From Williamsia sp. 1135 (GTDB lineage Bacteria > Actinomycetota > Actinomycetes > Mycobacteriales > Mycobacteriaceae): 64,000 bases of DNA. The stretch is taken from contig NZ_MJEI01000100.1 in assembly GCF_002095395.1 (NCBI RefSeq), forward strand, positions 110,338-174,337, in the 5' to 3' direction. The notes beneath the pieces are model-generated. The model did no database searches and was not told where the DNA came from. It was given only the letters and a program-made list of their open reading frames with translations. The position numbers and the translations under genes were made by a program. Positions 42,371 through 50,642 of the stretch are shown here, one piece after another; positions within the stretch are counted from its first letter, which is position 1; every line of letters starts with the position of its first letter.

Positions 42371-43075
42371 GTGAAATCGCCAGACTCTGAAAAAGCCCCT
42401 GACAGCCTCGGTGCCCGTCTGAGGACCGTGACGATCACCCCGCCCGATACAGTTCCCTTCGGAGATGTCGATATCTCCGCGATGGTGATCGGGGAGGCGG
42501 ATGTTGTGGCCGCAGATGCTGCGGCCGAACAGCTCGCCGTCCGCGCCGAAGAGATCGAAGCGGAAGGACTGCGGATGAGGTCATTGAACCTGGCTGAAGA
42601 GGACCTGGGCCGGGCCCTGGTCGTGATCGTCGACGATCGTGCGGCACACGGCGAGGATCAGAGTCTGATCGGGCCGCTCGTGGGTGAGTTGCTCGAGGAG
42701 GCCGGCTTCCACGTCGACGCCGTCGTCGCGGTGGAATCCGACGAGGTCGAGATCCGCAACGCCCTCAACACGGCGGTCATCGGTGGCGTCGATCTGGTGA
42801 TCTCGGTCGGAGGTGTCGGCGTTGCTGGTCGTGACGTGACGCCGGAGGCAACTGCGGATCTTCTCGACCGCAAGCTGCCGGGCATCGAAGAAGCGTTGCG
42901 TAGTTCAGGTTTGGCAGCCGGCGCGATGGACGCGGGTCTTTCTCGTGGCCTCGCAGGTATTTCCGGGCAAACGATCGTGGTCAATCTGGCGAACTCCAGG
43001 GCTGCGGTCCGAGACGGGATGGCCACCATCACCCCGATGGCCAAGCACCTCATCACCTCGATCAGCAACTTCTGA
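42371..43075 (+). CDS. moaB2: MoaB/Mog-family molybdenum cofactor protein
   Basis: A 234-aa protein with a C-terminal MoCF_biosynth domain, the fold that adenylylates molybdopterin. The motif SVGGVGVAGRDVTPEATADL is the diagnostic MoaB/Mog loop, followed by GLAGISGQTIVVNLANSRAA. The first ~75 residues are an unusual acidic N-terminal extension. GTG 42371 lies 3 bp after pepD, so it belongs to the mprA-mprB-pepD-moaB2 unit, as in mycobacteria. Why a molybdenum-type gene sits in an envelope-stress operon is not known. Confidence 0.9.
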   Translation: MKSPDSEKAPDSLGARLRTVTITPPDTVPFGDVDISAMVIGEADVVAADAAAEQLAVRAEEIEAEGLRMRSLNLAEEDLGRALVVIVDDRAAHGEDQSLIGPLVGELLEEAGFHVDAVVAVESDEVEIRNALNTAVIGGVDLVISVGGVGVAGRDVTPEATADLLDRKLPGIEEALRSSGLAAGAMDAGLSRGLAGISGQTIVVNLANSRAAVRDGMATITPMAKHLITSISNF

Positions 43076-43082
43076 GGCGATC

Positions 43083-43268
43083 ATGCCGGACCCTTCCGTA
43101 GCCAAGCGAAGTAAAGAACGCGCGGAATTAGAGAAGATTTTCGGCGACGATCTGCCCACGACCACCCGCGATGAACAAACGCTCGGTTCCTGTGATGAAG
43201 GTCACAGAAGCGAGGATATGCAAAGTGATGAATGGTTTCTGGAGAATCGCCCGCCCCATCACGGCTGA
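43083..43268 (+). CDS. Conserved small protein ending WFLENRPPHHG
   Basis: A 61-aa hydrophilic protein; ATG 43083, seven bases after the moaB2 stop. Pattern: a basic start (PDPSVAKRSKERAELEKIFG), DDLPTTTRDEQ in the middle and the fixed ending DEWFLENRPPHHG. I recall similarly built small proteins downstream of moaB2-like genes in other mycolic-acid bacteria. Function unknown; no membrane segment or known domain. It ends the operon, before a terminator. Confidence 0.7.
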   Translation: MPDPSVAKRSKERAELEKIFGDDLPTTTRDEQTLGSCDEGHRSEDMQSDEWFLENRPPHHG

Positions 43269-43334
43269 ATAGCATTTCGGTCACAGGCCGGTGCTGGGCT
43301 TTTCCTGATAATTCACTGAATTCCCTGCACTATC

Positions 43335-43366
43335 AAAGATCCGCTGTCCAGTACAGCGGATCTTTT
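43335..43366 (+). terminator. Rho-independent terminator of the mprA-moaB2 operon
   Basis: AAAGATCCGCTGT (43335-43347) pairs with ACAGCGGATCTTT (43353-43365), closed by a 5-nt loop and followed by TTTTG. Arms are 13 bp. Confidence 0.85.
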
Positions 43367-43651
43367 GTATCAGAACACGCTCTCCTCCAACTGTTGCTTG
43401 CGGTGGGCAAGCACACTAACGTTCCGCTCGATACTTCCAGTACCAGCGCGGGGGCTGGACGTATCCCGTGACCCGTCCCCAATGGCGATCGCGGTGTGGC
43501 CGAATGTTCGGCCGGAATTAACAAATGGGAAACCTTGGGCATACCCGCCCGTTAACTCTTCCCATAGAAGATTTCGACGAACCAGTTGGTCACTTCAAGC
43601 TCACGATTTGGTTGAGCTTGGATTACACAGCAATCCTGTGAGAGGGAACGA
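43367..43651 (+). other. Long 5' region of the first porin gene
   Basis: 285 bp without a supported gene. It carries a hairpin CAAGCTC (43596-43602)/GAGCTTG (43614-43620) within the probable leader, and a ribosome site GAGGGA just before the porin ATG at 43652. Small open frames here on both strands have no recognisable product. Confidence 0.4.
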
Positions 43652-44257
43652 ATGAGCAAGATGAGCATGTTCGGCCTGCGCCGAGTCGTCGGTGTTGGCG
43701 CCATTACCGCGGTCGCGGCTCTTGGACTGGCGAGCATGGGCGCGGGCAATGCCGCTGCCGGCCCGCTGGCCAACAAGACGAAGACAACTGTCGGCGTCGA
43801 CGGCACGTCTGTGAAAATCAGCAAGGTCGGCGAGAGCGCTTACCCGGTCCCGTCGGTCGCCAACAACGGCGCAGGACGTGCGGCTGAGGTGTCCGGCACC
43901 GTGATCGTCGAGCCCGGCTCCGCTTCGGGGACGCTGACGGTCGGCTACATCATCGGTTGCCAGATCGACATCACGGGGCTCACCGGTGGGCTGAGTGCAG
44001 GACTGGACATCATCGGCGGCGGCGCGAGCCTGTCCGGTTCGCTGAGTGTGCCGCTGAAGCCCGGCGAGGCTGCATTTGCCGTGGTCGGCGAAAAAGAGTT
44101 TGACGGCACGCCGTCAAGCGTTCAGTACAAGCAGTTCGGCATCGATGTGCAGCAGTGCGGCGGCTACGCGCAGGCGCGCAGCGCATCCATCGTCACCACC
44201 AGCGGTGATTACGTCATCAAGTCGACCCTCTACGGCGACCCGTTCAGCCTGAACTGA
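43652..44257 (+). CDS. MspA-family porin (first of two)
   Basis: An outer (mycolic-acid) membrane porin subunit, 201 aa, ATG 43652. The Sec signal peptide (about residues 1-35) has a hydrophobic core VGAITAVAALGLASMG and ends near AAAGPLA. The mature part is beta-strand-like: VSGTVIVEPGSASGTLTVGY, YIIGCQIDITG with a conserved Cys, and the closing Cys in QQCGGYAQARS. It ends with LYGDPFSLN, like its neighbour's LYGKPFSIG. MspA-type octamers let small hydrophilic solutes through the outer membrane. The pair is 77 bp apart and may be co-transcribed. Confidence 0.9.
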   Translation: MSKMSMFGLRRVVGVGAITAVAALGLASMGAGNAAAGPLANKTKTTVGVDGTSVKISKVGESAYPVPSVANNGAGRAAEVSGTVIVEPGSASGTLTVGYIIGCQIDITGLTGGLSAGLDIIGGGASLSGSLSVPLKPGEAAFAVVGEKEFDGTPSSVQYKQFGIDVQQCGGYAQARSASIVTTSGDYVIKSTLYGDPFSLN

Positions 44258-44334
44258 TTGTCGGCAGAAACTTCAATCCGCAAAACTAAAGCTTTTCTGC
44301 CGCAAGCAGACTCAAAATTCCGTTAAGGGGAATC

Positions 44335-45057
44335 ATGCAGAAGAAGACCACGCGTCGTTTGGCCGCGGCCGCCGGTATTGCCGGCGTGACCGCAGTCGCG
44401 CTGTCCACGATGGGAGCAGGCGCTGCCGCAGCCGGCCCGCTTCCCGGTGGCCAGGTCACGCAGACACTGCTCGACGGCACCAAGGTGACCGTCACGCTGA
44501 AGAACGAGTTCGCCAATATCAACCCGTCCACCGTCGCCCTGCCGACCAGCCGCAACGTGTGGCTGTCCGGCCAGGTCCTCGTCGACGTTCAGGGTGGTGC
44601 CGAAGGCGGCAACATCGAAGCTGGTTACATCGTGGGTTGCCAGCTTAACTTCGGTGCTGAAGCCGGCGGCAATGTCGGTATCGCTCCGTCCCCGGGATCT
44701 GACCCGAGTGGCGGCATCGCTCCCGGCGGAACCGATAGCGAAGGAAATGTCTACCCAGGTGGAGTGCCGGGATCGACAGGATCCGACCCGAGTCTCGGCC
44801 AGTCGGCAGACCTTGGCGGCGGGTTTACCCTGCAGCCGGGCGAAGCGAAGTATTGGGCCCTGTTCCGCGAGGACGACGAGAATGTTGGCATCGACTTCGA
44901 GGGTGCAAAGGGCGGCGTGGCTTACAGCCAGGAAACCTTTGCAGTTGACGGTTGCGCCGGTTTCGCCGAGGCCAAGGCATACGTCAAGGTCACCGTCGAG
45001 ACCCCTTCGGTCACCGGCATCGTGACTCTGTACGGTAAGCCCTTCAGCATCGGCTGA
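44335..45057 (+). CDS. MspA-family porin (second of two, with a Gly/Ser/Pro insert)
   Basis: A porin subunit of 240 aa, ATG 44335, paralogous to the preceding gene. The signal peptide runs to about residue 37 (AAAAGPLPGG). The core pieces YIVGCQLNFGAEAGGNVGI, YWALFRED and DGCAGFAEAKAYVKVTVE match the first porin. A low-complexity insert of about 35 residues, rich in Gly, Ser, Pro and Asp (GSDPSGGIAPGGTDSEGNVY and on), sits between the two halves and is not present in the first porin. It may form a flexible loop at the pore rim. A strong terminator follows. Confidence 0.9.
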   Translation: MQKKTTRRLAAAAGIAGVTAVALSTMGAGAAAAGPLPGGQVTQTLLDGTKVTVTLKNEFANINPSTVALPTSRNVWLSGQVLVDVQGGAEGGNIEAGYIVGCQLNFGAEAGGNVGIAPSPGSDPSGGIAPGGTDSEGNVYPGGVPGSTGSDPSLGQSADLGGGFTLQPGEAKYWALFREDDENVGIDFEGAKGGVAYSQETFAVDGCAGFAEAKAYVKVTVETPSVTGIVTLYGKPFSIG

Positions 45058-45092
45058 TAGCAGTTCTGCTGTTGTAATCACCGCATGTTTGT

Positions 45093-45128
45093 CGAAAGCC
45101 GGAACACCGCAAGGTGTTCCGGCTTTCG
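45093..45128 (+). terminator. Terminator after the porin pair
   Basis: CGAAAGCCGGAACACC (45093-45108) pairs perfectly over 16 bp with GGTGTTCCGGCTTTCG (45113-45128), with a GCAA loop and T-rich sequence (TCGTTTTTGG) after it. Confidence 0.85.
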
Positions 45129-45224
45129 TCGTTTTTGGCTACTTAGGCCAGCCGGGACATTCCCGACTCCTACGTTGCCGCCGACACCGAGCTGAACGCG
45201 CCTAGCCATCAAGTGTCAGAGGGT

Positions 45225-45240
45225 TCGAACAAACATTCGA
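45225..45240 (+). promoter_or_regulatory. LexA (SOS) box upstream of the 13E12 gene
   Basis: TCGAACAAACATTCGA matches the actinobacterial SOS consensus TCGAAC-N4-GTTCGA with a single difference. It lies about 105 bp upstream of the 13E12 start. In M. tuberculosis several 13E12-repeat genes carry such boxes and are LexA-repressed. Confidence 0.75.
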
Positions 45241-45345
45241 CACATTCGGGTTTTTGCGGTACAGTCGAAGACAGAGAAACTTTCTGACGACGAATCCTGT
45301 CTGGTTGTTGTTGCCTGCGTGTGTTTCTGGGGCTGGGGGGCCTGC

Positions 45346-47091
45346 ATGTCTGATGGTGTCGTCATCGATTCGGCGGTGGTGGGTGTGGTGTCGGAGCTGG
45401 ATGCTGCGATCGCACGCTTGTCGACGTTGGATCTGACTGCTCTGTCTGACGTGGATTGTGTGCGTGTGGTGGAACGGTTGGAGGTCGCGTCTCGGCGGTT
45501 GTCGGCGGCTAGTTTGCCGGTGTTGCGGGAAGTTGCTGTGCGGCGGGCGTATTCGAAGGTGGGATGTTCCTCTCCGGCGGCGGTGTTGACGTCTATGACG
45601 CGGTTGCGTCCGGGGGCTGCGAAGGCGCGGGTAGAGGCGATGGATGCTTTGACGCCGTCGGTGACTCCGAGTGGTGAGGTGATCGAGCCTCGGTTTGCGG
45701 AGACCGCTGCTTTACTGGCCCTAGGTGTGATTGATCTCGATCATGTCGGTGCGGTGGTGAAGGTGATGGGGAAGATTCCGCACAAGATTGATCCGGAGCG
45801 ACGGGCGAGTACTGAGGTGGCGTTGGCTGATCTGTGCCGTAGATACAACCCTGCTGCGGTGGAGACGATCGGTGAGCGGATCGTCGACTACTTGGATCCT
45901 GACGGCAGGCTGGCTGATGATGTCGATCGGGCGAAGAAGCGCGGTGTCAGCGTGGGTGATCAAGCGGTGGACATGATGGCGAAGGTGGCGGGTCATCTGG
46001 ATCCGTCGACGACGGCGTTGATGAAGGTGATGTTGGGGGTGTGGGCGGCGCCGGGGATGAACAATCCCGATGATGAGCTGTCCCCGTCCGGTGCTGCCGA
46101 TGACCCAACTCTGGATCCTGCGGTTCTGCAGGCTGCGGCCGACAACGACAACCGTACTCAGGCGCAGCGTAATCATGACGCTCTCAAGGCGATGCTGCTG
46201 TATCTGCTCGAATCGGGTCAGCTCGGCACGACCCACCGTGGGTTGCCGGTGCAGGTGATCATCACCATGACCAAAGACCAACTTGACGACGCACTTCGGG
46301 AGCAAGAAGCCACCAACGACGACGTACACGAGCCTGAACCAACGCCAGAGCCCGAGCCCGAACCCGAGCCCGAACCGGAGCGTGAATTAGAGGATACTGC
46401 GCCGGAGCCGGCATATCCGGATCCGCAGACGCAGTGGGAGGACCCGAGGTGGTTGCCCACGGTGACCGGTGGCCCAATGCGTCCTTACGGACGGGATCTG
46501 GTCTATACCGCGACCGGCACAGTGTTGCCGATCAGCGATGCCATCAAGCTGCTCGCGCGTAGTGACAAGACGTTGGCGGTATTCGCCAACCACAGCAACG
46601 AACCGTTGTTCCTCGGCCGAGCGAAACGGTTGGCCAGCGAGGCCCAACGGTTGGCGATGTTCGCCGCGCACCGGGGATGCTCGTTCGGTGGGTGCTCCAA
46701 TCCAGCGATGTGGGCCGAAGCCCACCACACCACAGAGTGGGCCCTCGGTGGGCTCACCGACATCACACACCTGGCACCGGCATGCCCACAGCACCACAAA
46801 TTGATCGGCCCGGGTGAGCATCAGTGGCAGACGATCATGATCACCGAAGGGCCCGACGCCGGACGCTGCGCCTGGATACCCCCGGCATTCCTCGACCCGG
46901 AACGACAACCCAGGGTCAACCGCGCCCACCATCCCGACGAAGCCTTGATCGAGGCCCGCCAAGCCATGCTCGCCCGCCGCAAAGCCCAAGTCGAACAACT
47001 CAACCGAGAACTCAGCGGGCCACCGCCGACCTCAGCGGACGGGTCGCCGCCAGGTACCTCGCCTCCGGACGCGGGTCCGGTCTCAAAATGA
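45346..47091 (+). CDS. 13E12-repeat / DUF222 protein with HNH endonuclease domain
   Basis: A 581-aa protein of the actinobacterial 13E12 family: an N-terminal DUF222 helical domain (LSDVDCVRVVERLEVASRRL onward) and a C-terminal HNH nuclease domain. The nuclease part reads CSFGGCSNPAMWAEAHHTTE, with zinc-type cysteines, then TDITHLAPACPQHHKLI. A Glu-Pro run (EPEPEPEPEPEPE, about residues 335-350) links them. ATG 45346; the frame opens at 45319. Codon third positions in the N-terminal half hold more T than neighbours, hinting at transfer. Usually present in several copies per genome. The SOS box upstream suggests DNA-damage induction. Exact role unknown. Confidence 0.9.
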   Translation: MSDGVVIDSAVVGVVSELDAAIARLSTLDLTALSDVDCVRVVERLEVASRRLSAASLPVLREVAVRRAYSKVGCSSPAAVLTSMTRLRPGAAKARVEAMDALTPSVTPSGEVIEPRFAETAALLALGVIDLDHVGAVVKVMGKIPHKIDPERRASTEVALADLCRRYNPAAVETIGERIVDYLDPDGRLADDVDRAKKRGVSVGDQAVDMMAKVAGHLDPSTTALMKVMLGVWAAPGMNNPDDELSPSGAADDPTLDPAVLQAAADNDNRTQAQRNHDALKAMLLYLLESGQLGTTHRGLPVQVIITMTKDQLDDALREQEATNDDVHEPEPTPEPEPEPEPEPERELEDTAPEPAYPDPQTQWEDPRWLPTVTGGPMRPYGRDLVYTATGTVLPISDAIKLLARSDKTLAVFANHSNEPLFLGRAKRLASEAQRLAMFAAHRGCSFGGCSNPAMWAEAHHTTEWALGGLTDITHLAPACPQHHKLIGPGEHQWQTIMITEGPDAGRCAWIPPAFLDPERQPRVNRAHHPDEALIEARQAMLARRKAQVEQLNRELSGPPPTSADGSPPGTSPPDAGPVSK

Positions 47092-47125
47092 GACGGCCGG
47101 GGTGGACCACGCTGCATAGGCTGGC

Positions 47126-49000
47126 GTGGTGCACTCCGACGCCGCGATCACCGCTGCGCGGCTCAACGTTGTCGAAAACGGTGATCTCGGCCGATGGGCC
47201 GAGCAGGTGAGTCCGGACATCGCCAGCTCGTGGCTCCGGTGCGTCGACAAGGGGCAACTCGCCAATTCACTCGACAAACAGCTCGGTTTCATCGGAGACG
47301 TCCCAGGAGACCCACTGACCCGTGTCGCGCGTGCAGTGGTGGCACAGTGGTCCGACACCGTGGGCCCGGTGCCGGCGACGATTCTCGTCCTCGACGCACT
47401 TGCGGTGGTCCGCTGCCGCCACGACGTAACATCGGCAGTTGCGGCGGTCCTCGACACCTGGCCTGTGGCCGAGGGCTTTTCGATCACCGAACGTGAGTTC
47501 GGGACGTCAGCGGGCACCCTCGCCCTTGCCTTGGGCAGGCCGGCAATGGTCTCGGGCCCAGAGCATTTTCATCCTGACCTTGTGGGCCTCCACGAGTGCG
47601 CTGCCCCGGTCACCGATGATTCGGGAGCGGCGATCGGCGCGGTCGTACTGGTCTCCGAAACACCGGTCGCCGAGTTTGCCGCCGCACTCACCAGGACGCT
47701 GGCGGCGCAGATCGGGGTCGACCTGATGGCCGGGCCTTCCACCGCGTTGACTGCCACCTCAGCGCAATTGGCCGCCCGGGTCCACGGAAGCGGCACATTC
47801 GCCATCGGTGCCGCAGGCGATCACACGATCTTCGACCCACGCGCGAGTGCTCTCGACGGCTCCGACAGTGCAGTACTGATCGAGTCCGTGCGCGCCGCAC
47901 TGGTCGACTGCCGCTTCCAAGCGGCCTCCCTCACATTGCCGTCGGGTTCACCGGTCGAGGTCGAGTTCGAGCCCGTCGAGGTGGCAGGTGACGTCGTCGG
48001 CTGCGTGCTGGTGGGAACCTGGACGAAAACGCCTGCCCCGCAGTACTCATCGGCCCTGGCCAGACAAGGTGCACACGTGGCACCGGTCGGTCCACGGGAC
48101 TACACCGCCGGGATGCCCTTGGTAGGAGCCGCAGGCGGCGAACTCGGTCGCTCGCGCAACAAGGCGCTCCTGACACCGATGACGTCCACGAGAAGCGAAC
48201 TGGCCCTGAGTATCAGCGAGCGTTCCAACCGGCTGCTGACCGGGGAGAAGGGCGTCGGCAAGCGCACATTGGCGGTCGCGGAGTTCAGAGCGCAGCACCC
48301 GGACGGTGTCATTCACCCCGTCGACTGCTCTGTGCTCGACATCGGTCGCGGAGACTCTCGATGGGGAGACACACAGCCGCTGGCCTCAGTGGTGCGATCA
48401 CCCTCCGCTGCACCACAGTTGCTGTTGCTCGGCTCGCTGAACTCGCTCGATGCCATGGGTGCACGGCAGGTCGACGCTGTACTGCGCAAGCTGGCCACGC
48501 GTGAGTCGTCGCCATTGGTGATCGGATGTGTCGACGCGACCACGGTCGACCGAACCCGGCCCTACGCGATGCTCAGCAGACATTTTCACGGTGTGACCCG
48601 CATGCCGTCTTTGCGGTATCGCCCCGACGACGTCGCCGACCTCTCACGGTCCATCCTCAAGAACATCTCACCGCGGCATTCGCTTCGACTGAGTCTGTCG
48701 GTCATCAGGGTGCTGGAGGGGTACTCGTGGCCTGGGAACATCGATGAACTGGTCGACGTACTGGGCTACGTGGTGGCGCACAAGCCGTTCGGAGAGATCA
48801 CCGTTCGAGATCTTCCCGCCACGTACTTTCGCAGCGCGCCGCGCAAACTCGCGCCGCTCGAAGTAGCGCAATGCGAGACCATCATCCACGCGCTGTACGA
48901 GGTCAACGGCAACCGCTACAAAGCCGCTGCGCTACTCGGTATCGGCCGGTCGTAGCTCTACCGCAAGATCGACTCGTTCGGTATCAGCTATATCGGCTGA
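47126..49000 (+). pseudogene. Enhancer-binding-type regulator (GAF-AAA+-Fis) with a stop codon in its HTH
   Basis: Regulator of the AcoR/MimR type. A GAF-like sensor spans about residues 60-210, a reduced AAA+ domain with Walker A GEKGVGKRTL follows, and a Fis-type helix-turn-helix sits at the C-terminus. No GAFTGA sigma-54 contact motif is visible, as in other actinobacterial members. The frame stops at TAG 48953-48955 in the middle of the recognition helix (ALLGIGRS, stop, LYRKIDSFGISYIG); the expected sequence continues in the same frame to TGA 48998-49000. A TCG to TAG change would explain it. The gene is therefore probably inactive, or needs readthrough. Two start candidates: GTG 47126 and 47129. 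It likely controlled the adjacent alcohol dehydrogenase gene. Confidence 0.75.
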
Positions 49001-49084
49001 ACCGTCGGGTGACGCTCCCGAGCCCATACCGCGGATCGACCGGGAACAACATCGCTCCCGGTCGATCTGCCGAAAACCTCAGCG

Positions 49085-50131
49085 TCAGCTCGGGCTGATG
49101 ACCACCTTCAACGCCTGGTTGTCGGCGGCATGGGAGAACACGTCATACGCTTCGTCGATCTGATCGAACGTGAAGTGGTGAGTTCCCATCTTCTCGGCAG
49201 GTAGTCGGCCGGAGGCCACCATCTTCAGCAGCGTCGGGATGGAGACGGTGTCCACCAGACCCATGGTCAGGGTGAGGTTCTGAATCCACATGTCCTGCAT
49301 GGGCAATTCGACCGGGGTGCCATGCACGCCGACGTTGGCGATGGTGCCGCCCGGGCGAACCAACGACGCTGCCGTGAGCAAGGTCTCGGGGTAGCCGACC
49401 GCCTCGATCGCGACGTCGACGCCAAGTCCATCGGTCAGGGCCAAGACATCGGCCACGGTGTTGGGGCCGACCTCGACAACGTCCGTGGCGCCGAACTCGT
49501 AGGCCTTCTCCAACCGGAACTTGTTCGAGTCGATCGCGATGGTGCGCGAGGCGCCCCACAGGCTTGTGGTCAGAATCGCCGACAGTCCGACCGCGCCCGA
49601 TCCGACCACCGCCACCGTGCTCCCCGGACGGACCCCACCGGCCAGGACTCCGACCTCGTATCCGGTGGGGAGTGAATCAGCGAGAAAGATGGCCTGATCG
49701 TTGGTGACGCCGTCGGGTACCAGATAGAGCGAGGTGTCGGCGAACGGAACTCGGACGAACTCGGCCTGCGTGCCATCGATCAGATGGCCGAAGATCCAGC
49801 CGATCCCGCCGACGGTCTGACAGTGCGACGGCATCTGGGCCTGGCAGTAGTCGCACCTTCCACACTTCGTCACCGCCGGCACCAGCACTCGGTCGCCTGA
49901 TTTGAAACCGGTGACGGCCGAACCGATTTCGGTGACGACACCGACGGCCTCATGACCCAGGATTCGTCCCTCGGTCACCGCCGGGACGTCGCCGGACAGG
50001 ATGTGGAGGTCGGTTCCGCAGATGGTGGTGGTGTCGACTCGGACGATGACATCAGTGGGGTCTTGGATCTGAGGATCGGGAACCTCTTCCCATTCCTTCT
50101 TTCCGGGTCCGTGGTAGACAAGTGCTTTCAT
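49085..50131 (-). CDS. Zinc-dependent NAD(P)-linked alcohol dehydrogenase
   Basis: A medium-chain dehydrogenase of 348 aa. ATG 50131 follows GAGGAG; the frame runs upstream to 50332 without a better start. The catalytic zinc site is in TTICGTDLHILSG and the GHEAVGVV segment, the structural zinc lobe is CGRCDYCQAQMPSHC, and the Rossmann loop is VVGSGAVGLSAIL. It most resembles the broad-range propanol-preferring or alkane-alcohol dehydrogenases of actinobacteria. Its promoter region has three inverted repeats of the type bound by enhancer-binding regulators. The convergent regulator gene is interrupted, so expression may be altered. Confidence 0.9.
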   Translation of the reverse strand: MKALVYHGPGKKEWEEVPDPQIQDPTDVIVRVDTTTICGTDLHILSGDVPAVTEGRILGHEAVGVVTEIGSAVTGFKSGDRVLVPAVTKCGRCDYCQAQMPSHCQTVGGIGWIFGHLIDGTQAEFVRVPFADTSLYLVPDGVTNDQAIFLADSLPTGYEVGVLAGGVRPGSTVAVVGSGAVGLSAILTTSLWGASRTIAIDSNKFRLEKAYEFGATDVVEVGPNTVADVLALTDGLGVDVAIEAVGYPETLLTAASLVRPGGTIANVGVHGTPVELPMQDMWIQNLTLTMGLVDTVSIPTLLKMVASGRLPAEKMGTHHFTFDQIDEAYDVFSHAADNQALKVVISPS

Positions 50132-50211
50132 GAATGCCAACTCCTCGATCGGTACACGCGGCGGGTGATGCACCCACGACGCTAGGTCGGTCGCGGTGTC
50201 ATTCGTGCATA

Positions 50212-50228
50212 TGTCCGGAATCGGGACA
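50212..50228. promoter_or_regulatory. Inverted repeat TGTCC-N7-GGACA upstream of the dehydrogenase
   Basis: TGTCCGGAATCGGGACA has complementary 5-bp ends, about 80 bp upstream of the dehydrogenase start on the minus strand. It resembles the TGTCC-N-GGACA upstream sites used by Fis-type enhancer-binding regulators. Confidence 0.5.
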
Positions 50229-50264
50229 GACCTCTGGTGGTGCCCGGCGAGACCGTGAGGTTTG

Positions 50265-50282
50265 TGTCCCAGTAGTGGGAAC
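50265..50282. promoter_or_regulatory. Second TGTCCC/GGGA inverted repeat upstream of the dehydrogenase
   Basis: TGTCCCAGTAGTGGGAAC: TGTCCC pairs with GGGA(A)C around a 6-bp spacer. It is about 53 bp beyond the first site, five helical turns away, which favours binding by one oligomeric regulator. Confidence 0.45.
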
Positions 50283-50299
50283 GGCCAAGGCTCGGAGCA

Positions 50300-50330
50300 G
50301 GCCGATCGTTCGCTATGTGAACGATCGGCC
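50300..50330. promoter_or_regulatory. Perfect 12-bp inverted repeat, divergent region
   Basis: GGCCGATCGTTC (50300-50311) and GAACGATCGGCC (50319-50330) with a 7-bp spacer. It lies between the dehydrogenase promoter and the small helical-bundle gene (start 50397). There is no T tract, so an operator is more likely than a terminator. Confidence 0.5.
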
Positions 50331-50396
50331 AACAGGCGGCAAACAGCGTATGAACTAACTGGAGCCTGCCACTAGTTTCTGGCTACGTTGGTCTAC

Positions 50397-50642
50397 ATGA
50401 CAACACAGATCGATAAGCAGCAGCAAGAAGAGCAGCAGCATATCGCGATGATCGCTGATGTCCTGCGGACGAAACACGACAGCATTCCTGCCGACACGGT
50501 CAACCGGGCCGTCGACGAGGCATACCGGCGATTCGACGGCCAGCCGATCCGCGACTTCGTACCCCTACTGGTGGAGCGGCGAGCGCAGGAAGAACTCGGT
50601 GGCACCCCGACCGCCGCACCGGCGTCGCTCGACGACAACTAG
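50397..50642 (+). CDS. Small protein with a three-helix bundle domain
   Basis: An 81-aa soluble protein. A Gln-rich N-terminus (IDKQQQEEQQHIAMIADVL) leads to a short helical domain with RAVDEAYRRFDGQPIRDFVP and LLVERRAQEEL. This matches the three-helix-bundle dimerisation domain seen in many small actinobacterial proteins. ATG 50397; a GTG three codons earlier opens the frame. The last four bases overlap the convergent hydrolase gene. Function unknown; possibly a regulatory dimer. Confidence 0.65.
   Translation: MTTQIDKQQQEEQQHIAMIADVLRTKHDSIPADTVNRAVDEAYRRFDGQPIRDFVPLLVERRAQEELGGTPTAAPASLDDN

Noticed and set aside
43081..43284. 67-aa minus-strand frame opposite the small conserved protein
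   Set aside because: Antisense to the better-supported 61-aa protein and no family features.
46340..46385. GAGCCC tandem repeat as a microsatellite or CRISPR remnant
   Set aside because: It encodes a Glu-Pro linker within the 13E12 protein and has no spacers.
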